64,000 nucleotides of DNA from Amborella trichopoda (Eukaryota > Streptophyta > Magnoliopsida > Amborellales > Amborellaceae): the NCBI RefSeq assembly GCF_000471905.2, contig NW_006499827.1:217636-281635 (forward strand), written 5' to 3'. The notes beneath the pieces were generated by a model, which worked only from the letters and a program-made list of their open reading frames with translations, was not told the DNA's origin and did no database searches. Shown here one piece after another: positions 10,701-21,900 of this stretch. The translations under genes and the position numbers were made by a program. Position 1 is the first letter of the stretch. The number at the start of each line of letters is the position of its first letter.

Positions 10701-13700
10701 TTGATCCCCAATTACCAAAACAAGAAACCCATATGTTTCAAAATTCAGATACTGACTCAGATGTTGTGGCATCTTCTGTTCCAGTTCAAATGGATATTCC
10801 TGCTAAACCCTTGAATGATATGAGTTCTTTTCTTAAGAACTTGACAAAACAGCCTGAAGTTAATCTTCAAAATGAAACCCACTCCTCAAATGATATGTCT
10901 GATACATCTAAAACATTTATTGAAGATACATCTTCCTCTTCTATGGATTCTGAATCCTTATTGATGATGAATCCTCCAGAACAGCCACTTGAACATGGCT
11001 TTGATACCATTATAGATGCATGTTCGCTCAAACAGAATTAAGGAAGGCCATAATGAACAAGATGAACAGAGTAAGAGAAAACAGAAGCTTGCTTGTAAAC
11101 ATTAACATGAAGAAATAAAGCAAAGGAAGTAAAGCTCAACAGAACATAGACCAAAGCTGAAGCAAAAAGAAGAACGAAAGCAGAAAGCAGCACACCAAAG
11201 CAGTAAATGTAGACTGAGACGCACCATGTGGTAGAAATCTGATTCAGCCCCAAAATGTGAGTGATGTTTTGGGGCTCTTGTGAAGGAAAATCAGCAGGCA
11301 ACTGAACATCAGGAAGCTTAAATCTGATTTCGAAAAACTCATTTATTGTCACAAAGTCCCCAAAATGGCAAAAGCTGAACTTTTGCTAAAATAGTGAAAA
11401 TCAGCCGCAAACTGTTATGAAATTCAGCCCCAAGATATTGGAGAAAGCTCAATTTCATGTCAAACAGGGGAAAGTCAGCCCAAATTTCGCTGCAAGCTTA
11501 ATTGCCATTGATTTCAAATCCTATTTTAATCGCAAATTTGAATCCTATTTTAAACAGAATACAAGAAGGGGTTTTCAAATCTGTTTCACGAACAAGTTTC
11601 AGACAACAGATAACAATACCAATCAAGTGATTTCAATCCGATTTGATTTGAAAAAGGAAAATTACATAAAATCCCATCCAAAAGAATCTACAAGTAGGAC
11701 TCCCCACTAAAATTTGCTTCTCACCAAATACTGTCACTATTTTTCTTTGCATGATCCCCTAAACCCCAACCCCTAAACTTGTGAATTTTAAAGCATTTAG
11801 GACAAAAATGCCCCTCCTTTCTCTCTTTCCCCTTGGTTCGCTTCGCTCTAAACCTCTTTCTCTCTCCCCTCTTCCTCTTCCATTTCCAGCATGCTTTGCC
11901 TGTCCCATATTTTCATGAAATCGACAGTCTCGCCAGTTTGCCCTAATTTTCTGGCAAATTGGCATACCTTTTTCTTCTTCTTTTTTTTTTGAAGTATTTA
12001 CTGGCAAATTAGCATACTTTCCCTTCCCAAACCTCATCAGAGGTTGCAGTTGCAGCAATGTATCAACTTCTCTTGACAGTTTTTCCATTAGCTCCAGCCA
12101 TTTGATTCCCAAGCCTTCATGGCCAACATCACCCTCTGCTGGAAATATGTTCTTTCCACCAAATGAATCAAACCTACTTCCACATTTCTCTCTCAAGATC
12201 TTCAAAAGCTCATTTAAAATTTATTGTTTTTAGGTTGAATATTGTGTAAAACCTAGTGAGACAACCCCATTTCCCCAAAACTCCCTTTTATTCGCTAGAG
12301 TGCAAGAACCATCAAGAAAAAGAGGGAGAAAAACTAAGAAACCAAAGACTGGAGCAACTCCATCCGCTTAACTCTCAATTTCCTGGCAATTCTAGGGCTT
12401 CAAATGATCCAGTATTCTCAGTCATTGACATCATGATGATCAATAAAGATGCTCCAACTTATCATAAGGGGGAGGCCAAAGAAAGTGACCCCTGTTACAG
12501 TACAGGGCAATATGGTTGGTTATTTGAGAGAGGACAGAAAGAGAGACTCCCCTTAAGAGAGTGAAAATGGAGCAGATGATGTGGTTTTGGTTTCACCACC
12601 AAGAAGAACCATGATAATGGCTGAAAACAAATGGACAGTATAGGTAGAAAGCTAGAAAATAAAGGAGAGAGTAAGCATGCCAGAAAATGCGAAGAGAGAG
12701 ATGAAGAGAAGACAGAGGTGTTTAGAGAGGAGCATTTTGAGAACAACCAAGGAGAGGAAGAAAGAGAAAGGACAGGCATTTTTTTCCTAAATGGCTTTAA
12801 AATATCATATTTTTTCCCTAAATGAAATTAAAAAACTCTCTAAGCCTCCACATGACTCTTAACCTTCTAACCTTTATTTCTCTCTATAACCTCTTTAACC
12901 TCTTACAAGTGAGGGGCTAAGGGGTACTTAAAGAACACTTTTCAAACATGCATGGATGCTCAATTTTGGGACTGAAATATGGGTGGCTAATCAAAATCCA
13001 TTTCGAGCTTTTCACAAAGGGAAAGTTTGTTGTACCCAAAGTTGAGAAAATATCACCATTTGTCCTTGGAGAACTTGGGTTTCCATGTCCTCATCCAATC
13101 CACCACTTATTTCATGGCCTTTCCAGCAGTTTTTTATTGTTTTAACTCCATAATTTTGTAGAATACTCATCTAGGAACATTTTGCAACAAATTTGAACTT
13201 TTGAATCAAAAACTCCAATATCTGAGGGAGTCTAATCATATTTGTGCATTTGGAGTAAAACATTATGAACTTTTATGCTCTTCCCTAATTTTGACCTGAC
13301 TCCACAAAGTTGTGGGAAATCAATGTTGGAGCATTTGAGAATTAACTTGGCTCAAAAACTCCAACAATCAAATCAATTGTGATCATTTTATTAACCCATC
13401 TTTCAAGATTCAGCAGTCCCCCTTTTCTAGTCAATTTCAAGCATCAATTCGATACCAAATCTGGGTTTAAACACCTCAACAAGTTACATTGATGTTTATG
13501 GGGTTGAGTAAGGATCATATCAGTAAAATTTCAGTTTAAAAATTCACATGGATTGTGAGACATTAAACAAAATGTGGATCTAGGTTGTAGGGACTGCAAC
13601 ACAAACACTTTTGATCTCATACTTTATTGATTCAAATCCAAGAAATTGAGAGATTGAGGAAGATGTCGCACATAGAATTAGAGTTGGGTGGGCAAAGTAG

Positions 13701-14357
13701 AGATGTGCAACCGGAGTTCTATGTAACCATTGCATATCAATGAAGTTGAAGGGCAAGTTATATAGGACAGCTGCGAGACCAGCTTTGTTTTATTGGGCGG
13801 AATGTTGGGCAGTCAAGAAACAACATACCCAAAGAATGAGTGTAATTGAGATGAGAATGTATGAGTAGCAAGACAAGAAGGGATAAAATTCGAAATGAAT
13901 ACATTCGAGAGAATTCAGGGGTAGCACCAATAAGTGCTAAGATGAGAGAAAGTAGACTAAGGTAGGTTGGCCATGTGCGGTACAGACCCAATATAGGACA
14001 TGTTAAGAGATGCTAGTTAGTTCCAATGGAAGGATCAAAAAGGGTAAAAGGTAGGCCCAAAACGACATGGCCTGACGTCGTCAAAAACTATATGGGGACT
14101 TATGGCCTCACTGAGGGTATGGCCCTTAAAAGAACAGAATGGCGAACCAGGTCGTGTAGCCAACCCCCAATTAGTTGGAAAAGGGCTTTGATGACATCAT
14201 GACGATGATGATGACTTTATTGATTCAATCTAACAATGATTTGTGTGTGTGTGTATATATATATTTGTGTGTTTCTATGTGTATGCACGTGTGTTGTGTG
14301 TGTGTGTGTGTATATATATATTGTGTGTGTTTCTATGTGTATGCACGTGTGTGTTGC

Positions 14358-14389
<32 letters not shown>

Positions 14390-17300
14390 TTGTGTGTGTT
14401 TCTATGTGTATGCACGTGTGTGTTGTGTGTGTGTGTGTGTATATATATATTTGTGTGTTTCTATGTGTGTTGTGTGTGCGTGTGTGTGCGCTCGAGTGTG
14501 TGGATAGTAAGCTCTTTGAGTCAAGAATAACATATCAAATTTGAGCTCATGTGGATTCGGGGTTTGGGAGATATGATCAAAACTTTAGGGTCAAATAAAC
14601 TCACCACTTTGCTGATTTTCGCCACTATTACGGACCACAGCCAGTGTAGTCTTTTATGCTAAAAGGCGGCGGACCTTTGGTGTGTTATCAAAGATCACTT
14701 CGAAAATGGCACTTCTGGGTATCGGATTACGCCTAAATTTTGCATAGTAGCTTTTTAGGGGACTACCTACCTTCTCACAAAATTTGGATTCTTCGGACAC
14801 CAAAATCTTGGGGCTCCTTTACTTCCCTATTTTTGGCTTTAAACTGCGCTTCCTCAGTGAATTCCATCTTTACGAGCCCATATTTCGTCATCCAAAATCG
14901 GAATGACCTGATTTTTGAGAGGCACCTTCATGGTACCCTAGATTAAAGTTTGGGAGCCGCGAATGGGTATCCGTTTGATTGGGATTTGACTGAGCTCCAT
15001 TTTGAACCTTATGTTCATCCGTTTCACATCATAGAGGCTTCCAAACTTTGACATTTTCCTGTGAGGAGTCCTTTACCCCAAATTATGAGGATCCCATGAT
15101 CTAAGCTGGCTTGGGACTTCCACGATCATCTGTGCTGGGTTCCCGTGATTTTGACAAATTTGCAATAGATACCATATCAGAAGCCCATTTGATCAATCAA
15201 CTCTACGCATTGCATTTGGCAAGCCACCGTTGAGGTATGCCATCATATACACCAAATTTGTGGTCTCATACAAATGCTCTTGAGGGTCCAAACCCCTAGG
15301 CTTTTTTCCTTTTAACAATGGTACGGCTGTGGTATAGTTCCATGTTCCATATTTACATAAACTATTTCATTTGCCATACCAGGTGATTTTCTTTGAGTCA
15401 AAAATGCACCTGAACACTTAGCCTCTCCCCAAATTGTGTGTGGGATACTATCACTTAAAGAATTTATACATCAAAAAGATAAAATGTGACTGTATGTCTC
15501 GGAGTCATAAATATATAGACATCCAAGAAAAAACTAGATCATGGATTACGAAGAAAGAATTGTGTCAGGAACAAGGCCTGGGTGGTCAGGGTGGCAGAGC
15601 CAAAATGTGACATCAACATAATCCATTCCTGCCATTTTAGTATGTCCAAAAAAAAAAAAAAAAAGAAAGAAAGAACCATGTCTGATGTGGGACTTGAATT
15701 GGGGAATACCAATGGCCGACTAGAGCCATGGATGAGGCCCAATTTTGAAATAAATGGATGTTTGTTACCTGAAGAGAAACTGTTCAGGCACTAACTTAGA
15801 GTCATTACGACATTACCATACAAAAAGGGATTCCAATATTGCAATATGCAAGAACCATGAGAAAATTGTAATTTGCAAGTGAATAACAACTAGACTACAT
15901 GAACATCATTCTGAAAACCCTTTTTTTGGTAGGTATCACTCTAAAACCTCACTACTTGAAAACTAGAAAGAAATTTAAGAACAAAATTTTAGTCAATTGA
16001 GGATTACATTAAGATCCAAAACAAGGAAGTCACTTAGACTTGAATGGCATATTTCACACGAAGCAAAGTCTTCGCTTTCATTAAAAAAAAAAAGGCATGA
16101 AGAAAATAGCTATAATATTAGTAATTTACCTGAATCAGCAAAAGTTGAACAGCTGTGCGGCATTTGGCATCAGTAATGGCAAAATAGAGGCGGCGTGCTT
16201 TCACGCCATCCGTCTCATCACCATGAGTAGCTGAATCAGAAGAACCTTCATTACCAGACCTCATAGAAGAATCTCCAGTGTCAGTAGACCCACTCAAAAC
16301 GTTCATTTCATACAAGATTCGCTTAAAATCAGGTAAAGTTCCAGTATTTGCTTCGTTCAATGCCAAGACCACCTCAAGCCACTTCTCTTCAGAAAACAGA
16401 CCCCCAGCATTGCTCATTAATCGAACAAATGCAGCTATACCAATGCCAGCAAGGCTCTGATGAGGGCGCTTTATAAAACTAATAAGTAACAAAAGCACTT
16501 TTTTCAACAGTGGATTGACTGTATCATAAAACTTAACAAAGAGATCAACAACTAGTTGAAGGGCCAATGTGCATGTCTCATAGAGCCAGGCATCTTGGTC
16601 TAGCTCATCTCCATCACTGTCTACACCATGTACTTGCAAAGTTTCCCCAGAAGGATCAATGGCATGACGGACATAGTCAAAGATAGGGAACAGGACTGAA
16701 TCAAAGACTCGCTCCCATAATGGCAATGAAAAAAGATGACCATGGTTTCGCAATGTATCAAAAAGCACTTGTAAGGCACTTTTCCTAATCTCAGGCCTTG
16801 GGTCAAAGCTAAGTTCTGATAATCCTGCGAAGATACAAGACAATCATGTGTCACTTGGCATAGCAAACTATCCTTTCAATCAAACAAAACAATTAACAGT
16901 CTCCATTACAATTGTGACTTCCAGCTTACAAGAAATGAATCTTCCGGAAAAAATTTCCAAGGGGATTCCAAGGTTAACAATAATACCTGCCAACAGAGGA
17001 AACCAGAAATAGAGATGATCATCTTTGTCGGTAAACCGGAGACTTTCTACTTTTCCATCTTTTTTACTCTGAGGTGAAGTAAGACCACTCTTTGCAGAAA
17101 CTTCCTTGTCCCTGTTCTTTGCAGTTGAACCAATATCCCCTTCTGCAAGCTTCACCGCACAGAACCGAAGAAAAGCAATAGCATTAAGGCTTACATCTTT
17201 GTTCAAATTACTATTGGTGAATGCAATCAAGCAATTCACACAGTCTGTGAAAGTGGTGGTTTCCGTTTCTGTAATGTATGGAAAGTAGTCACGAACAATT

Positions 17301-18919
17301 TTCTCAATTATCTCAAAGGCCATAAGAACAATGTTTTTATGGTCATCATAGGCTGCAGTTGAGAAGACCTGTAAATCAATTGACAAGAAAAGCGATAAGG
17401 GGAATGGCTTATCATATCATCAAAATAACCAGAGCAAATGATGTGAGAAAATGAATTCAAGAAAATCATAAATAAAATTTAGCCTCGGGATTAAGTAGAA
17501 ATGCATACCATGAACATGCTCTTCCATCCAGATTTAACATTATTGACACGGGCCAAAACCATTTGAGAAACACATCGAATGATCAATTCCCTGATTTCAA
17601 TGGCACTGCTTTTACGCATGACAATTACAAATGGTTTCATGAACTCATTCTGGAAATTATAATTGGCCAGTTCTTCCCGCTCCAGGAATTTCATCGCCAG
17701 CTGACGTAAAGAATCCATTGCAAATATCGCAATTGAAAGGTTCTCAGAACATCCAATGGTGACAAAGAAATCTGAAAGCACATGCCATATGCTTGACCAC
17801 ACTAGTCTAATACGATTCATGTTGTAATGCCTGGCCAAATAAGATTAGGGGTTATTTTTTGGGAAAGAGGATCAAGAGTTATGCTCAGAGCAACTTAGGC
17901 ACTATTCCCACTAGGTAGGGAGAACAGTCATAGTTTCAGCACAAAACGAACACAAAAGAGAAGTAAATATTTTTGTTTTCTATCACTTGATAGATGAGAA
18001 GAAAAGAGAAATTACACTGTGCAGCAAAGATGCAAGGTCAGAGAAAATCCTTACGCAATCTCAACAATCTTTGTAAGACTGAAAACCCGTGGATCAGAAG
18101 TAGATCGTAATTCCTCCATTGATACCTTGCAGAGGGCCTTCACAAAATCAATTATAGCCTCACTATTCAACCTCTGACTCCGTGTAAATATGCGATTCAT
18201 TTCAAAACTTCCAACTTGCTCCAGCATATTCAAATTTGAAACCAGATTGGTCATTTGTTCAGTAGTAACAACCCCACCAACACCTGCACTATCATAGGAA
18301 CCCCTTCTAGCCACCGCAGCCGCATATTGAAGCTTCCCAGGTCCCTTCCTTTTCAGCACAGGAAGGATGGTAGACTTTTGTTGTCTGGACTTCTCTAGGT
18401 CATTTTGAGGTAGAGCAAAGAATGAGGAATCAGGAGGAGCACCCTCTCCTAAGAGATGCAAATGTTCAAATCGGGAAACACATGTCAATATATGCTCCCA
18501 AGCTTCTTGTAGGTAATTGCCATCTTCATCAGCAATTGTGATAAGTGTCTGCATGTAAAATCACGCTTTTAAGACAAAATGAAATGTAGGCAAATGGTGC
18601 GATGTACAAAGAAGAAGAATCACTTGAAACTCTAACTTAATAAGGAACTGGATTTGCAAAATTCTAGGTTACCCAAGTCAGCTATATCACATATTAGATT
18701 TCCAATTTGAACATATAGGAGATTTTCTTTTTTTTTGTGAGAATAGCTAATTAAACATAGAATATTCTAACCAAAATTCATAGAAAAATGTGACAATGAT
18801 TAAAGAGAGCCATATAGCGAGATGATGATAAAAAATAGAGTTCCTAATACTCCTTGTCTTCACCTGAGAACCATTATGGCTAAAGACAAACATATCATAT
18901 ACTAAAGTTAATATATAAG

Positions 18920-18968
<49 letters not shown>

Positions 18969-21900
18969 GGTGAGGTTTGTATAAGGTGCCCACCTTATAC
19001 CATACAAGAAGGCTTACCTCTAAATTTTGTCAAAAGGTGTAGTTCAGGTTTGATGATGGCTGGAAAATCTATGCTTAACCCTAATTATGAAATTTAGAAT
19101 TTAAAAACCATACAGATTGAACAGATCTATAAGAACTTGAAAATCATGAAAATAGATGTTCAAGATAACTTGTTACAAGATGTATTATTCCTTTTTTATA
19201 TATATTGTACAAGATGTATTATTCCCTTTTTTTTTTACAAATTGTACAAGATGTATTATTCTTCGGACTTGAAAATCTTTTTTTCATTATATCTATATTT
19301 CTTGAGGTCGAGGTGATGAATTACAAGGTTTTCCAACCTTCCGAACACTCTTTCCTAAAGGATTTTTGAGGTGTATATAAACTTTTCCGCATACACACAC
19401 ACACACAAACATATATATATAGGTACATGCACACATGCACACACACGCACACGAGTGTTTGTATTTCAACATGAATAAGTTATAGAGAAGTGAGCATTAA
19501 ACAAGAGTGTTTGTTATATTTATTGAAAACCTTAATTTCTCATAGCGTGTTCACTTTTTAGGGGCATTTGCCCCTATTGTGAGGGCACAAGTGGTCTTTA
19601 CAAGAATATTTATACAAATATTATCATTGCATGTACAAATTGACACAAACACCTATAAAAAGTAAATAGCATCATCAACATCATCAAAACCTTTTTCCAA
19701 TTAATTGAAGTAGGCTACACGAATCCTGGTATACCATTCTACTTTGTTAAGGGTCATACCCTCAGTGAGGCCAATTTTGGATCCATGAGAAGTTTTGGCA
19801 AAGTTTTACATTCATTGCCTACCTATCACAATCCACCCTTGGGATGGGTTAAGGAAAAGTCTAAGGTCCTCAACCTTCTTAGACCGATAAAAAAAAAAGA
19901 GTTAGTGTAATGTTAACACTCTAGCAAGTGTTAACATACTTTTAAAAAACAAGGACACTTTAGCAAGTGTAATGTTAACACTCTCCTTTAATGTTAAGGT
20001 CAACCACGATAGGACCTAACCATGTTGACATTATAAAATCCATTACATGTGTATGTGCGCATGCATGTATGGGTTTTCCACAATACACCATTCCAATGGT
20101 GATGTTAGAAAGTACTACTCCTAAAATTTGATTACAATATACCCTTTATATTGCTTTTATTTTGAAGATAGAGGTGTCAAAGATAATTCTTGAACCAGTC
20201 CTAAATAGTAGGAGAGCATCGCAGGTGAGAAAATCACAGGTCAGAGAACCACATTAAATCACACGTGAGAAAATCACAGGTCAGCGAACCGCATTAAAAT
20301 TCAAACTTCATTTCCAAAAGTGTTAAATTTACCTCTAGTCCCTCTTCTAAAAGTGGAAAGTGTATTTTTTTTATTTTAGAAACCCTCCAAAAATCAAACT
20401 CCAAATATAAAATGTTTCCTTTGACATTATGAATCATATTCAGAACTTTGAATTTTGGAGGCACTTCTAATTATACAAATACCCTTTTTTTTAATTCCCA
20501 GACAAGTAATACTTTTAAAATTTTTAAGGATAATTTGTGGCCCCACGAAAAATCAACTTCAAATTCAAAAAGATTTCTTTGAATTTTTTTAATAATGATT
20601 GAAGTTTCAAATCAACTTATAATTAGAAATATACCCCAATTCAAAACTTTCAAACAACTTATTGCTAATGTAAATTTAGATTTGTAAAGTGATTCTATCG
20701 TTAAAAGTTTCGGAGTAGGAAATTCTAAGTTCACTAGTGTAGCCTAGAAAAACCCTAGATATTCTAGAATAGAATATAAATTTCTTTTTCATTTATTTAT
20801 TTATTTTAATTTTGTTACTTTATTTTTTTCAAGAGCCAAATCTTGAAGAAACACCCAAGTCTGCATCACGTTACAATTTCTTTTTTCTTTTAAGATTATC
20901 ATTACAATTACATTATAATAATTTATTATATCATTAAAAAAGAATGAATAAATGAATGCTATCATTCTAATCTAATTATTTAATTGAACTCGGTTAGATC
21001 CCAATTCAAGTTATATTTATATATTAAGGATAATAATCAGAATAAATATAATAATATATTATAATACATAGTAGTAATACGAATTCTATAACTATAATCG
21101 ATAAATTGAACTATGTATGTCCTGGATTTAGTTTACTTATATTCTAAATTTTATAATTTATATTTAAAATAATTCTTATAAGTATAGTTATCTATATAGG
21201 AAATTATCAATTCACACCAACAATTTCAACTATTTAACATTTTACTCAGTTCTTTATGTAGTTTTAAAAAAGCCCATCAAAACCAAATTTCATGTGCTAA
21301 AAACGGTTGGAGAGGCATTTTCCACATTTGCCCATCTATCCATACAAAAGTGGGTTTCTTGAAGGGCGCATTCTTGCAAGGGTTTCTAGTGGCCTGGCTG
21401 GAAATTTCGCCCATCTGAGAAAACTTGCTGGCGCATAGTTACTGGGAGCTCCCAACTTGTAGGCAATCCCAGTGATCCCACGCGCCAGGAGCTGGAACTT
21501 GTGTTGATCTTGCTCCCATAAGGGGGGGATCCCAATAGCTTAGGGATCCATCGATATAAATCACATATCCAATAAAAAATTGGAAGTAATTATATCGCAA
21601 AATCATGTTCTGTATATTTTTCAAAGAGGAAAGAGATGTTCTTATCAATGGGTTTTCAATGTTTAGAATTTATCATGCAATCCCAAAAATTTGGGATCCA
21701 GCTCCCGAACATGTTGGGATGAAGATCCTAAAATTTAGGTGTATGGACAACACCACCAACCATAGGGGGCATCTAAACTATCACGGTCCCATGCCCCCGA
21801 TCCCAACAACTATGTTCTGGCGACTTTTCCCTCTCTCCTCATGCACAGGGAAACTAGGGAAACTGAAAAGAAACAAGACAAGCCTACCTTAGACAGAACC

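Larger units (their letters stand above)
7302..11039 (+). pseudogene. Broken polyprotein: movement-protein-like and coat/gag-like regions
   Basis: The frame opens at ATG 7302 (MAEDTVSEV), is broken by TAA at 7428, shifts frame near 7505, and then runs in one phase through in-frame stops at 7886 (TGA), 8081 (TGA), 8837 (TGA) and 9899 (TAA) to a final TAA at 11037. From about 7640 to 8080 it resembles the 30K-type viral movement protein of caulimovirids (visible: [31 protein letters not shown]). Around 8860-9040 a helical, Leu/Gln-rich segment suggests a coiled coil. From about 9770 to 10380 lies a gag/coat-like region ([28 protein letters not shown]). The Pro/Ser-rich stretch 9047-9642 recurs at 10397-10992. 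Nothing beyond the coat region remains. The changes creating stops are compatible with C-to-T/G-to-A decay of a methylated copy. Confidence 0.75.
6768..11219 (+). mobile_element. Rearranged, defective caulimovirid-like endogenous pararetroelement
   Basis: A 4.45-kb block in BIG intron 10. It starts with a leader carrying a tRNA-Met(initiator) primer-binding site, continues with a damaged polyprotein frame holding a movement-protein-like region and a coat/gag-like region, and ends abruptly in an inverted copy of the leader. No protease, reverse transcriptase or RNase H is present. Presence of a movement-protein-like domain plus the caulimovirus-style primer site favours an old integrated Caulimoviridae relative over an ordinary LTR retrotransposon; the inverted ends mean it is not a normal LTR element. 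Breaks: at least four in-frame stops and one frameshift, plus a duplicated section. Confidence 0.75.

Noticed and set aside
6768-11219. Ordinary copia or gypsy LTR retrotransposon
   Set aside because: The ends are inverted rather than direct, no reverse transcriptase or integrase is present, and a movement-protein-like region is.
11757-11778. Interstitial telomere repeat
   Set aside because: 'cccctaaaccccaacccctaaac' is not a regular TTTAGGG array.
14175-14544. Three overlapping 95-110-codon frames rich in Cys-Val-Tyr
   Set aside because: They are translations of the TG/TA minisatellite in three phases.
21436-21815. PIF/Harbinger-like MITE
   Set aside because: The inverted ends are weak and no TTA/TAA target duplication fits.
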